Shown piece after piece: positions 36,301-48,040 of a DNA stretch of 64,000 nt (position 1 is its first letter; every line of letters starts with the position of its first letter). The notes beneath the pieces are model-generated. The model worked only from the letters and a program-made list of their open reading frames with translations. It made no database searches and was not told the origin of the DNA. Both the position numbers and the translations under genes were made by a program. Where the stretch lies: positions 1 through 64,000 of the forward strand of contig NW_026251403.1 in assembly GCF_025118155.1 (NCBI RefSeq), given 5' to 3'. The stretch is from Cokeromyces recurvatus (Eukaryota > Mucoromycota > Mucoromycetes > Mucorales > Mucoraceae).

Positions 36301-38311
36301 TACCATAAGTTCTGCTGAACAAGGTGCACTGTAGAGTAACTTGAAGACAACATCAATTACATTAGGGGGCACACATGAAATAGGAGATGTACCGGTAGAT
36401 TGATATCGAGGACCCGTTTCACTATCCAACATCATCTTATAGATAACCTGTAATAATCGGTGCTTTGCATTAATACAAATCAAATCTAATAGTTTGTAAC
36501 TAAGTGATCCGCCTTTGATATATGTTGTTGAAGGGTGCCCCAAAGTGTCGATATCTGCCTTGGTGGGTACAAGATAAACATAAAGGGTATAAGGTACAAC
36601 ATCTTGTCTTAGCTGACTTTCCATAGCAATCTTGATCATTTCCTGTAAATCTAAATTGCTAAATAAAGTTGAATTGGTGGGGACATTGCTATGATAATAG
36701 CTACTAAAATAAGCTTGAATTTGATAACAGAGACCAGCATGTTGTAAAGAAGTTGCAATTAAAGGGTGTCGATACTTGATATTAGTCACATCTTTTATAT
36801 GGCCCTTTTGATGATTTACTGCGCATTGCAAAGCTAAATCGCGTAAAGTGAAAGCATCTTTGGATTCTGTTTGTTGGTCATTATATAATCGAACAAGTTT
36901 ATCAAACAACCTTTCATCTTGTTCAAAATCCTTTTGTATAACATCTTTAGAGACTTTTTCAATATAAAATAATTGTAATAATAACCAAACAAGTCCATTA
37001 TCTTTTGGAATATGATCCTTTGCATTCGGTAAAAAGGGTTCACCATTGGGTTGATAGACAAGGTCATAAAAGTCTTGTAGAATATCTTCATATGAAAAGA
37101 AGCTAAATAAATTAAATTGTAAATAAATAAAATGGTTAACTATTTTTTTCTTCTTTTCTTTTTTAAAAAAACAAGAAGAGTTTACTCTGCAGAAACAAAA
37201 CTATAGAGTTGATCAGCTGTTTCAGTCATTAATTCCCATAAATTTATATTCTCAGGTATTAGCATTTTGATATCGCCTTTATCAGAATGCTCATATTCGC
37301 TCTCTGAGATTGAGGTATCATCCCTTTTCTCATTTCGACTAAAATGCTGAATACATCGAATTACATCTCTTACTTTTGCAACCATAGCTTTTCTAATCAA
37401 AGTTGTATCTAAACCAGTTTGAGTGAGAGACATAGCTAACTGTCTAAATTCATCCATGGATGCACGTTGAAACAGCATATCACGAAAATGAGTTTCAATA
37501 TTCGTTGAGCTACCTTCTTTAACAAATTCAATCTTTTTGTGTGTTATGGTTAGAGATGTATCCAAAAAAAAAAAATACATATGTTTAAGATAATATTTAC
37601 CAAATCACCTTCAAACATATGATAACTTGTTCTAGTAGTAAGATCATTATATTCATGTCTTCTACTCATCTGAGATATAAGTGGCCAAGAGGCATCAGGA
37701 GGCATCATTAGAAAGGCTAAATGACGACGACGTTTACCTAATTCATTAATAAACTTTTCCATAGCCCAATGTACGCTTTGAGCAAAAGTACCATGCTGGA
37801 AATGACCATAGACATCAGGTAACTGATAAAAAGAGAAAGAAAAAAGAAAAGCATTTATATACATATACATATACATACATACATACATATAATATATGCG
37901 TATGTGGATATAAATATAGACATGAATGAACATCAATAATAAATACTTTTTTTTTTATAATACTTTACGGCTACAATAATGTCATAATGAGAAACTGCAC
38001 CGGCACCATCTCCACTAGGACCCAAAAGTAAGAGGTTTATCAACTCCTTTCCTTTATTCAAACAATTTACTTGCAATGTTGTCAAGTTGGCAGGCAAAGT
38101 ATTGATTTCATGCAATATATGCTTAATAATATTGATAGCCATTGATGTTGGTATGCGGTCCAAAAGTCGAGCATCTTGTTTGATTGAAAGTATCAAGTAA
38201 TCAAGTGTCATTAACCAAATGTTGTGATTTGCAATCAAAGGATGAGACTGTGATGTTGTGGTTGTGGTAGGCGTTGTTGAATTCAAAAAGTGGCCATATA
38301 ATTCAGGGAAC

Positions 38312-38345
<34 letters not shown>

Positions 38346-39390
38346 TAAAAAGATAGAAAGGAAATAAAAAGAAAAAAGAAAAAAGAAACATAAATCTAAC
38401 AAGAAGAAAACATATATTATTTATTGATATTAAACTTACAGAATAAATAACATCATAATATGAAATGGTCCCAATGCCGATCATTAATTTATTATCTTTA
38501 TTATTGTCTCGAATCAGGAATAGATCTAATAATTCTTTACCAACTGAAAAGCATTTTTCTTGCATTGGTGTCATATCCATATAAGGTAAACGAGTAAGTT
38601 CTAATAAAATATGCTTAATGATGCTTAAAATGACAGGTGTAGTTACACCCGACTGATAAATAGTTTGTTGTGGCGCACTTCGAAGGCACGATAACATGAA
38701 TTGTATTGTTATAATCCAGATGTGAGGTTGTTGAGTTGAAAGTGTTAACGTCAAGTCTTCTATAAGTGAGCCTAAAGGGAAGCTGGTTTTGTTTGTGGGT
38801 ATAATAGGTATTATTTTCAAGACATGATGTAAAAATGTTATTAAGCGAGAATTTTTCTCTAGTGTTAAAGGTGGTTCGCGATATTTTAATAATATAACTT
38901 TAAGTTGCTCAGTCTATTTTTTTTAATTTATATAAATATTTATAAATATATAATTAGTTAATGTTTAATGCATGATCTCATGTGCACTTACAACATTATT
39001 ACCGCCCATTTGACATGCTCTTACAAAGTCACTAGCTAAAGTCTCATAATTAATTCGATGAGTGGAAGTAATATGATTAACAACGAAATTATTATAAAGC
39101 GATTCGTTAGATGTTTCAGGGTGAAGTAAATGTAATCGACGTCTTTTAGAAGGATTTTTATTAAATAGTCTATCAAGTAATTATTAGCAGCTGACTACAT
39201 GTTATTATAATATATTCATTACCCATAAAATGATTGTGAATTATTCTTTATGTTCAACCAATCCTACAAGTAAGTAAGAATATAAGTCACTCATAGTTTA
39301 GCTTTATATTATGGTATGATTTACTATAGTCGACGAGTTATCTTGTATATCAATAAACAGTCGAGAAATGACTGTTCGGAGTGATTCCAT
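33348..39390 (-). CDS. MED23: Mediator subunit MED23
   Basis: Thirteen exons (39325-39390, 39223-39263, 38992-39169, 38440-38913, 37969-38310, 37601-37822, 37186-37532, 36028-37102, 35306-35896, 34526-35213, 34105-34442, 33647-34021, 33348-33575) stay in frame and give 1654 residues, longer than the about 1370 of animal MED23. Landmarks in the C-terminal half match MED23: LPIYFSNVVNDFIVSMETLI, CPLSFVTSLLLYYHSSETLR, TDVQLLYICFLLGPALHRIE, and VYDFLYHIRTRF plus IIRSMNPPISQRLLR near the end. MED23 is a Mediator tail subunit linking activators to RNA polymerase II; budding yeast lacks it. Exons 4 and 5 encode two copies of one module (see findings), partly explaining the extra length. The start is the first in-frame ATG (MESLRTVISRLF). 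Confidence 0.88.
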
Positions 39391-40035
39391 CTTACTGAAT
39401 ATAATAATACGAATAAAAAGCAATATTCGAAAGGGATTCAATATGAACAGTATCAAATTGTCGGATATGAAAAATTCAAACTGTGAATTTTTAAAATCCA
39501 ATTTTAGTAAAAAAAAAATAATAAAATAGAAGTCCTTTATTTAAATACAGTAAAAAAAAAAAGGGCACAAATAATATGCTTAATTAAATTTTTTATTATG
39601 TTCAGAGACTTATAATTGTATAGATCTGTAATCTTTTGTATAGAAATCCCCCCCTTTTTTTTCTTATCACCAACTATACTATGTTTAATTCTTCTTTTAA
39701 AACTTTACCAGAATTATCCTATAGGATTGCATTCAGGCGATTAAGTTGAGAATATCCTCACTTATAAGCCTTTTATTAGTGACCAAATTAGCCTATTATG
39801 ACACATATAGGTCGTATTATCAGGATGCATCATGAAACATCTATTGCAAAAGAAAAGGTAGAAAGTACAATAAAACTATTTTATAAGTACATTAATATAT
39901 ATTTTACTCTATGAATAATCTCTAAAAATACATCTTTGCTCATATCTGTATGTATATTTAATTTTAAAATGATAAATAATTATTGATGCGTATAACTTAC
40001 AAAAAAAAACTTATGGGGCCTTCATAAATAGCAAT
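39391..40035. other. Intergenic region upstream of MED23
   Basis: AT-rich, presumably the MED23 promoter; no coding signal or motif recognised. Confidence 0.5.
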
Positions 40036-40440
40036 TTAAGTGATATCTTTAGGCGTTTTCATGGTGTAAATTTCAACCATTACATAAAGTCCAAAAAGCA
40101 AACAACTAAAATATGCTGTCACTATGAAGCCTAGAAAGCAAGTTAAATTAAAAACTTAGAAACCGGCTTTAGCAAAACAGTAGTTACCGATGATATGAGC
40201 AAATATTCACCCTTTCATAAAAATTACTGTTAATAGATTGGTTGGAAAATCGATTGATTCTAATCAAGCCTAAAAAATTGCCATACAAATATCTTTTTTT
40301 TCTATCTTCTCTCTTTACTTTATCCACAGCAATTAAACCCTGTGATATTTCTTATATAAAGATAAAGATTATAAAAACAAGAAGATATTAAATGTTAACA
40401 AGCCCATACAAATAGTTCTAAAGCCGAAAGTTTTATTTAT
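40036..40440 (-). pseudogene. Possible decayed tetraspanin-like membrane protein gene
   Basis: Reading the minus strand, three coding-like fragments occur in order: SALELFVWAC (about 40410), FNCCG after a CACAG acceptor-like site (about 40345), and an exon pair IFAHIIG / FIVTAYFSCLLFGLYVMVEI ending YTMKTPKDIT and a stop at 40036, joined by a GTAACT...CTAG intron. CCG plus a final membrane helix recalls fungal tetraspanins. In-frame stops separate the fragments and no intact start was found, so it looks like a relic. Low confidence: the matches are short. Confidence 0.3.
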
Positions 40441-40857
40441 GAATTTAAATTGATAATTTTTTTTTCTTTCAGGATGTCCAAGTTAAGATATGAATCAGAG
40501 TAAGGGTAATTACGACTGAATAGTACAGATCATAGATAATGAGGTGTAGGATGTTTTGTTAAAATAAATCACAGGAATTTCAGGGGAAAAAAAAACTAAA
40601 CGTGTATTTATGGTCTACTTGTTTAATCAAGAGACACACCACTATAAGTCAGCTCATGGAAGACCATTTGATACAATATTACCAAAGATCTCTTCATATT
40701 AAGCTTAGTCTTCACTTTGAAACTGATTACTTAAATAGTATCATCTATTGACTATTTCTTTGTACATTCAATCCTCTTTAAACAATAGTTCTCCATAGAA
40801 AATACTTTCCCGAAAATAGAACAAAAAAAAACCCCCCAGAATCAACATAAGAACCAC

Positions 40858-41304
40858 TCAATGCTCTTTTAAGAATCTATCTAGAAATTGTATTTCTTGT
40901 TGGTCTTTCAATACTTTTGATACATTGGAAGGTAATTTAGTGGTCAGTTGACTTACTGTCCCAAGCATCTTACGCAAGTATTTACAAAACAATCGTACCA
41001 TCTACTATATTTTATTTCGCCATTCAATTTTACTTGGCTAAAGTAATTGGCAATGTCTCCATCCTTTCTTTTTTAAATATGCTTATCACAAATCAAGAGT
41101 ATTCACATTATAATATCGTTTTTTAAATTTCTCTGCATTCAATTCATCTTACAAATCTACTCTAAGTGCTATTGCAACATGCACAAGTGCTTCTTAATTG
41201 TCGTTCCTCTTTAATCTTTTAGCAACAGTATCATCAATACATTTTATTATTTTATTTCTTGACCTGATCCGAGTAGTCATGACAGGCCAATCAAAGTTCA
41301 GACC
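40858..41304 (-). pseudogene. Frame-preserved coding relic with seven in-frame stops
   Basis: One minus-strand frame of 149 codons reads like protein throughout but holds seven internal stops and no frame shift: GLNFDWPVMTTRIRSRNK..., EALVHVAIALRVDL, DELNAEKFKKRYYNVNTLDL, AYLKKKGWRHCQLL, PSKIEWRNKI, and a last open stretch MVRLFCKYLRKMLGTVSQLT to LDRFLKEH with a terminal TGA. Stops are TAA/TAG/TGA at single codons, consistent with point decay. The family is not recognised (a transposon protein or a lost host gene). It could still be chance in AT-rich DNA. Confidence 0.4.
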
Positions 41305-41380
41305 TTAATTTTTTATTTATTTATTTATTTATTTTTCAATTACGAAAAATGTCTATTTCATTTAATTAGGTGCTATTTAT

Positions 41381-42102
41381 ATGCAGCTTGTAAAGATATT
41401 TCTTCATTATGTTTTATCAAGCACTCTATTGGTATCGGGTAAAATAAAATAAAATGAAAAAGATGACATAAAAGAAGGTGTATAATAACTTTAAACAATA
41501 GTTTTAGCAGATATTTCATCCACACTTTACCCTTATATCTACACCAACCTTAATAACTGGCCTTGCGTTCGATTACTCAATGCAACAGGAACAATAGGAT
41601 GTCATTGTAAATTTAATAAATGGCTAAATAAAACATGTTCTAATATCATTGCTTTCTTTTCTCTGCTCCTTTCCCTCCCCCCTCCCCCCTTTTTTTTTAG
41701 CTCTAAGCAAAAAAAGCGGCATATTATACCAAACTAATACTCAACAAGACATTTCCGATTTTGTTACAGCTAATCCATCAAATGATCATGTGCTTGTCAT
41801 GCCATTCTCTTTGTTAACAAAAGCCAATCTCGATTTATTAGCAACTACAAATAAAGTTACAGGATTAATCATTCTTTTATTGTCAAATGACCAGCCAAGA
41901 TCCTCGCCTGATTCATCATGTCCTAATTGTCAATTTGGTCTTTACGCCAATGACACTGTTCAATATGAATGGAATCCTGAAGCACAAAATCTCATTGAAC
42001 AAAATTTTGATTTCCCTATTTTTGCCATAAGGCCTGAAGATGATGTATCGCAAGAAGTATATGATTATATAACAGAGGTATAAAATGTGCATTCCTTACA
42101 AG

Positions 42103-42152
<50 letters not shown>

Positions 42153-44016
42153 TAAAGGAAGAAGAGATTCAAGCTAATCGCGTATATAGAGTCTTTCGTA
42201 TAATATAAAAAGACACTATAAAGATTATCCTTTAAAGGCAATGGATTTTGATTTGTTTATGTGGGCTGCTGTCAATTCAGAAACTTGTCTTCGAAGAAAG
42301 TGGTGTCAAGTAGTAGGTGGTTTATCTGTGTTTTCTTCTCCTTCATTAGACATTCAACATGATGATGATAAACCAATTATTGTAGTTTCTGCTGGTATCG
42401 ATAGTCGATCTCTATTCCATGATTTAACAATAGGTGTATCAAATGATATTTCTGGATTAGTTACTGTTCTAGCTATTGCAGAAGCTTTAAGCAGAGTAAA
42501 TATATATATACTACATTCTATAGATAACATATATACAATACTATTCTCTTTTGTTTGTTCATTAGGCACCAAAGCCGATAGATAGCTTATCAAAGCATGT
42601 TTTATATACATTATTTACAGCTGAATCATGGGGGTTTGCAGGCTCACAACGATTTGTTAAAGATATATCATCACCATTTACATGTACAAATGCCACTAGA
42701 GCCGTTCAATGCCCTTATACGAATGCACCCTGTACATTCCCCTGTGTCCGTAATCTGTATTTTACTAGAATTAATTTCGAAAAGATAGACTCTTACTTTG
42801 AATTCCAATCTGTATCCGGCATAAATAACAATAACAATACCTTTATTCATGTGGATCACCTTCTACATAATCAACCTTTAATATCTGCCCTTCTAAAAGA
42901 TAGTAAACATCTTAAATTAGCTTCAGAAGATGGTATTGACCGTAAACTTCCACCCAGTAGTGCCATGAGCTTTTTACAAAAGAAAAGAGACATAAAAGCA
43001 GTTGTTATTAGTGATTACCAAAAGATTCTCGGAAGGTAATAAGGAAATAAAATAATATATATATGTATATATAATATATATAAAAGATGAGTAGTATGCT
43101 TAAAAAACAACTTTATTTTAAAACTCTATTTAGTTATTATAATAGTGATATGGATAGTGTTCTGGATTTATCATTCACCACAAATTATATCTGTAATTTA
43201 GTTAATTCAACTGCAAATACTATCTATAGACTAGCATCTAATTCGACAGTAGAAGCAGAAATTTCAGCGAATTGTACCTTAATTTCATCTTTGCTTGATT
43301 GTTTAACTTATAATTTTTCGTGTCCGTTGATGAAAGAGTATTTTAATGGTATAAACAACAAGTTATATACATATATAAACACACTCAAAAAAGGGGGAAT
43401 GACTCATTTATTAGTTCTATTCTACATTCTTAGTCACTGCCGTTGAGAGAATTTCACATTATTCATCTGTATACTCATTTACAAATCCTCAACCTGATCT
43501 ATTGCAAAGATTTGCATTTAATTTCCTTGCAGGTGTAACAGGAAAATCATCATCAAGTTCAGCACATTGTTATAGCATACAAGATTGTAAAAGTGGAGAA
43601 TATTGCATCAAACAAAAATGTACAGCTTCATTTACAACCTATCATGAAGCATATGGTACAGGATTACAATATGATGAATCTACCAACAAAGTGAAAGTGA
43701 TTGACCCAACAAAAGGAACTTGGACAGAAAGCACGTAAGTGGAATTTATATTAAAAGAGAATATAGATATAGATATAGATATAGATGTATATATATATAT
43801 GTGTGTGTGTATATATGTTATTACTGATCATATTAAAACCACTGTGTTCTGTATTAAAAATATAGTTGGAATGATCCATCAGTACGTATATTTTCTGTCA
43901 TCTCTAAAACGCATCAAGTTGTTGAATTGATGGTGGGTCTAATATGGACTATAACAAGCATTATTATTGTCTTTATCACAAAAAAGTACCTGAAAAAGAC
44001 TTTGAAATATGATTAA
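41381..44016 (+). CDS. NCSTN: Nicastrin (gamma-secretase subunit)
   Basis: Eight exons (41381-41438, 41508-41606, 41701-42077, 42238-42495, 42566-43035, 43134-43348, 43434-43734, 43866-44016) give 642 residues. A signal peptide (MQLVKIFLHYVLSSTLLVSG) precedes NWPCVRLLNATGTIGCH, the start of the nicastrin ectodomain. The aminopeptidase-like domain follows, with IIVVSAGIDSRSLFHDLTIG, a serpin-like AIAEALSR helix, LFTAESWGFAGSQRFVKDI, and many Cys and N-glycosylation sites; then STWNDPSVRIFSVIS and one C-terminal membrane helix (LMVGLIWTITSIIIVFI) with a short basic tail. Nicastrin is the substrate-gating subunit of gamma-secretase (with presenilin, APH-1, PEN-2). A 46-nt poly-A lies in intron 3. 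The model is complete, with no broken junction. Confidence 0.9.
42103..42148. repeat. 46-nt poly-A tract in nicastrin intron 3
   Basis: Uninterrupted A run downstream of the donor at 42078; length is likely approximate. Confidence 0.9.
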
Positions 44017-44267
44017 CAGGGCATGCATCATTTTCTTTGTTACCTTTTATTATATACATATCATAGTCCCCAAAAGCCACTATTCCTATCTACAATATAA
44101 TACATTAAAGATAAAAAAAAACTACTCAGATGCATAATATATTTATCTAGAATGAGTTTATTTCTTGACATAACCAGACTGGTTATTGTGTTACATAACA
44201 TAAATAAATAGGCGGTACTACTATTATATGAAATACACTAAAAAGGTATAATTTTTTCTTTCTTTAT

Positions 44268-45904
44268 TTATTTGACATTTTTACTACTAGTATTTGACGT
44301 ACGGTCTATCGACACTTTAAGTGCCAGTGGCTGTTTAACAGTATCTGTAGACGATGGTGATTGGGTATATACTTTTAGTTTACGTCTACGAATACTGTTA
44401 TTATTAATTTGTGGTATTTGTGGTAATTCCACAGGAATAATGCTATTATTATTATTATTGTTATTATTGTTGTTTTTAGAGTTGGATAAAGAGGAATTGT
44501 TACTGGTGGCTAATGGATTTTTGCTGTTAGAAGATGAGTTATTATTGTGACTATGAGAGGAGGAGGAGGAGGAAGGAATGGTGATGGTAGAATCATTGTT
44601 GCTATTGTCATTAGTATCAGTAATATTATTTTTGGTATTCTTATCGCCTATAGAAAATCTTGCTTTGATTTGCTCTTGTGCTTCTTTACTGGGTGGTTCA
44701 ACAGGAATAATTTCATTCATGTTGGATTTACGCTTTTTAGTTGTATGTCTATTTGCAATAGTTTCAGCACAAATAGGGAGTGATAGTCTTGGTGGTAAGG
44801 ATGGTTTGTCTAATTTAGCTAATGGATCTTCTTTTTTAGCACTCTCTTCTTCTTTTTCTAATTCTTCAATATATCTTTTTCGGATTTCACGTTCACGAGA
44901 TATGGCTCTTTTATTACTTTCTAGACTTTTTGCAACCCAATCTGTTGTTACAATTGTTCTTCTCCTTACTTCTTCATTGTCTGATGCAATATTATCAGAA
45001 AGCGCTAAAAAAAACACACACATACACACATTTAATCAATTTATATATACATATAGATTAAAGAAGAAAAAAGAAAAGAATGTCCTTACAGCTTTCATGT
45101 CCAAACAAGGCTTTTACTCTTCCGGGCTCCATAGATGATTTACGTCTTTTATTTCCAATTAATTTCTGGGGAGCAATAGTGACCTTATATTCTTCTTCAG
45201 GCACTTTCTTATTTTTTTCCTGGCAATGTGTTACCCATAGTAAATTAACTATATGTTTGCCTTTAGTCTTTGCTTTGTTAAATGTAGTAGGTGAACCGTT
45301 TTTGAAAACTAAATGAGTAATAGTATCTAAAATGAAGTCAATCAAAAGCGTACATATATAAGAATTAAACAGCTTCATGTACCTGTATAACTTTTACGAA
45401 CCTATACATTATAGTAATTATTAACATTAAACATAAAGAAGAAAGAAAAAAAAATAATAATAAGATAAATTTGTAATTGAAATTACCATTGCGCCCAAGT
45501 CTTGTAAAATCTTTTCACAACATTCTGAAACATTAGTATCATCATCAGTCCTACCAGGAGAAAAAAAAATAATAATGCTGTTGTTATTTTATTTTTTCTT
45601 TTACTGAAGTATTAAAGAAAGAAAGAAAAAATAATTACCAAACATCTACAAAAGCAATGACACCATTTAAGACTCCCTTTTTTATATTAGGATCTAAACT
45701 TTTTCGTTTAAATTCTGGTTGAGCCTTTCTTGCTTGTGGTAATTTTTGTGGAAAGTTTTGTTGTTGTTGTTGTTGTTTTGGTTGCATTTTAGATCTCATT
45801 GTAGACTGAGATGTTAAAGGATCAAATCTCTTTACATAATTTTTAATAGCCGTTTGCTTTAAAGGTCTATCCCTTGATATCTTAGAGCTTGATGATAAAG
45901 GCAT
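44268..45904 (-). CDS. Microcephalin-type BRCT domain protein
   Basis: Five exons (45639-45904, 45487-45550, 45383-45401, 45090-45326, 44268-45004) give 440 residues; exon 3 has only 19 nt. The single BRCT domain (about 78-160) reads GVLNGVIAFVDVWTDDD, then ILQDLGAMVRKSYTDTITHL, VFKNGSPTTFNKAKTKGKHI and VNLLWVTHCQEKNKKVPEEE, closely matching the N-terminal BRCT of microcephalin (VLKDVVAYVEVW, THVIFKDG, SVLWVEKC). The remaining 280 residues are basic, then Ser/Asn-rich with a poly-Asn run. A further WV-type motif (TIVTTDWVAKSLES) follows the BRCT. Microcephalin acts in DNA-damage response and chromosome condensation; the fungal role is inferred only. Convergent with nicastrin (251 bp). Confidence 0.75.
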
Positions 45905-46830
45905 GCTTTATATATATTTATATATATATATAAAAGTGAAGATAAATAGGAGTGTTAGAATATATATAAAGATGTATATATAAACTTTTATAGTAAATAT
46001 AAAGCTATTATATATATAATAATACGCTATAAGGAAAGAAAAGAAAAAAAAGAAAAGAGTTGACTTGTAAAAAAAAAAAATTGTTTAATATTAATGGATC
46101 TGGGATGTGACGTCTAATGGAGATTTAAATATATGCAACAATTGAGACAAATAAAATGTAAATGATGAGCAGCAGTATTGATGATTTCCAAAAAAGGAGA
46201 AAAGTCTATAATTCACGATTCTTTTCTTATAAGCTATTATTTAAATAAAACATGATTGTTTAGCGTACTTTGATATGATGGTTAGTTCGACACATCTATA
46301 ATGCTAAAAGTACCTTAAAAACCATTACTATTGGTAATAAGTTTATTGTTATCCTTTGATAAAAAAATAGCAGTGCTTATTATCGTCATTTTATTTCTAA
46401 GAAATTGTATGTATCCATCATTTTTATAGATGCATACACATTGAAAGAGCTAAACTCTATATAAAGTTAAGGCTAAAATAGCTCGAGTGTTAATCTTCCT
46501 ATTTTACCTATCGTTGTATACAAATGCCCAAACATAAAGTGTCATGGTTATGTACTACTTGATCCGATCTTTAATATTAACTGGTTTGTACTCGTTTTCA
46601 TCATTTAAAATAATAATAATAGGTAGATTTGGTTTTATACATGCATATAATTGATCGCGTTTTACAAGGTACTGATCTACTACTCATAAAATGACTACTC
46701 CTTGGATACCTCCCCTTCCAACCGCCCAATATACACATACATAAAGGGATAAACTCATATGAATAGGAATATTTTATACAATTGTTATTTTTATTTAGCA
46801 CAAAAAAAAACAAATTTACGAGCACACAAT
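45905..46830. other. Intergenic region between BRCT protein and TCTP
   Basis: AT-rich promoter of the BRCT gene plus TCTP 3' flank. TATATA-rich stretch at 45907-45980; no gene recognised. Confidence 0.5.
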
Positions 46831-47481
46831 TTAAAGCTTTTGCTCAGTAAGACCATCCTTGAAGAAAGTGAAGTAGGGGGTGATACCATCTTCACGGTAG
46901 TTCAACAAAGCAACCATACCATCAGGGTTCATGGATTCACCAACATAGAATTCATAATCCTTGAAGTTAGCCAAGATCTTCTTGACAAGAGTAGTGGCGT
47001 TCTTTTCGAAAATGGGAACACGGTCGGGGTTGGTTTCGGTCAATTTAGTCTTAAGAGCCTTCATGTAACCCTTAATGTAGGTCATGTAGGACTTCTTATC
47101 GAAACTGGTGGGGGAGAGACGGAAAGAATAGACAACGTTGTTGACAGTTTCACTGACGGTATCAACATCTTCATCACCTCCTTCAGCAGAAGGGTTAGCA
47201 CCGATATCAATATCACCATCAGAGATAGTGATCATCTTACAGTCAACTTCGAAAGCGACATCATCAATTTCCTTGATGGGCTGTTAATTAATTAAAAAAA
47301 AAATAAAGAAAAAAAAAATTAGATTCGAATGTAATGCTTAAAATATGACCTTATACATACATAAGCATCAGAGAACAATTCGTCGTCTATTTTATATTAA
47401 ATTTATTAGTTATCCTATATTTAGATGATGGATGAATGATGATGATTATTTACCAGAGATAATATCACGGTACAAGAGCAT
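46831..47481 (-). CDS. TMA19: Translationally controlled tumour protein (TCTP)
   Basis: Three exons (47454-47481, 47361-47386, 46831-47280) give 167 residues, the normal size. It starts MLLYRDIISDDELFSDAYPI. TCTP signature 1 is seen as IGANPSAEGGDED, and signature 2 as FYVGESMNPDGMVALLNYRE. The fold is Mss4-like; the protein is abundant, cytosolic and associated with translation and stress. Codons are strongly C-ended (GTC, TTC, AAG, ATC) compared with the AT-rich neighbours, as expected for a highly expressed gene. The first two exons are only 28 and 26 nt. Confidence 0.96.
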
Positions 47482-47922
47482 TTTAAGTGATGGATGGAAG
47501 AAAAGGGACGTACAAAGGATTCAAAAAGATTTAGTAGTATTATTTACTTTTTCTCGAACATTGCTACTATCTTATAATTTAAAGGTCCGAATAATTTCTT
47601 TTTCTTTTACTTTGTTTTTTTTTTTTTTTTTTTTAAAAAAAAGAATTCGTTGGTAACATTTCATACTATAACCACGCAAAGAGTGATAATATGTCGTATT
47701 AATATACATAGAATATACTATCCATAGTAAACGTAAAGGGTAAGATAGTAGAACATTGTATATAATATTTAAATTTATTACAAGTAAAATTAAAATAAAA
47801 TGGAACCAAATGTCAGATAGTGAGAATTAAAATAATAATATACTATAAATAAACTTGCCTAGTTTGAAATAAAAAATAAACCGCTAAGAAGCTCAGTAAG
47901 AGTAGTGGAATTATTGTATGAC

Positions 47923-47972
<50 letters not shown>

Positions 47973-48040
47973 ATACATTTTTATTATTATTATTCATTTC
48001 TTTTTTCTTTCTCCAAAAAATATAAATATTTATAAAAAAA
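47482..48040. promoter_or_regulatory. Divergent intergenic region TCTP / TM9 protein
   Basis: 559 bp between opposite start codons. Contains T and A runs (about 47617-47634; 47930-47969) and a TATAAATATTTATAAA stretch (about 48021-48037) right before the TM9 ATG. Presumed bidirectional promoter region. Confidence 0.5.

Noticed and set aside
44272..45138. Plus-strand Leu-rich open frames
   Set aside because: Antisense of the Asn/Ser/Glu-rich part of the BRCT protein.
46759..47295. 178-codon plus-strand open frame
   Set aside because: Exact antisense of the TCTP exon, whose biased codons keep the opposite strand open.
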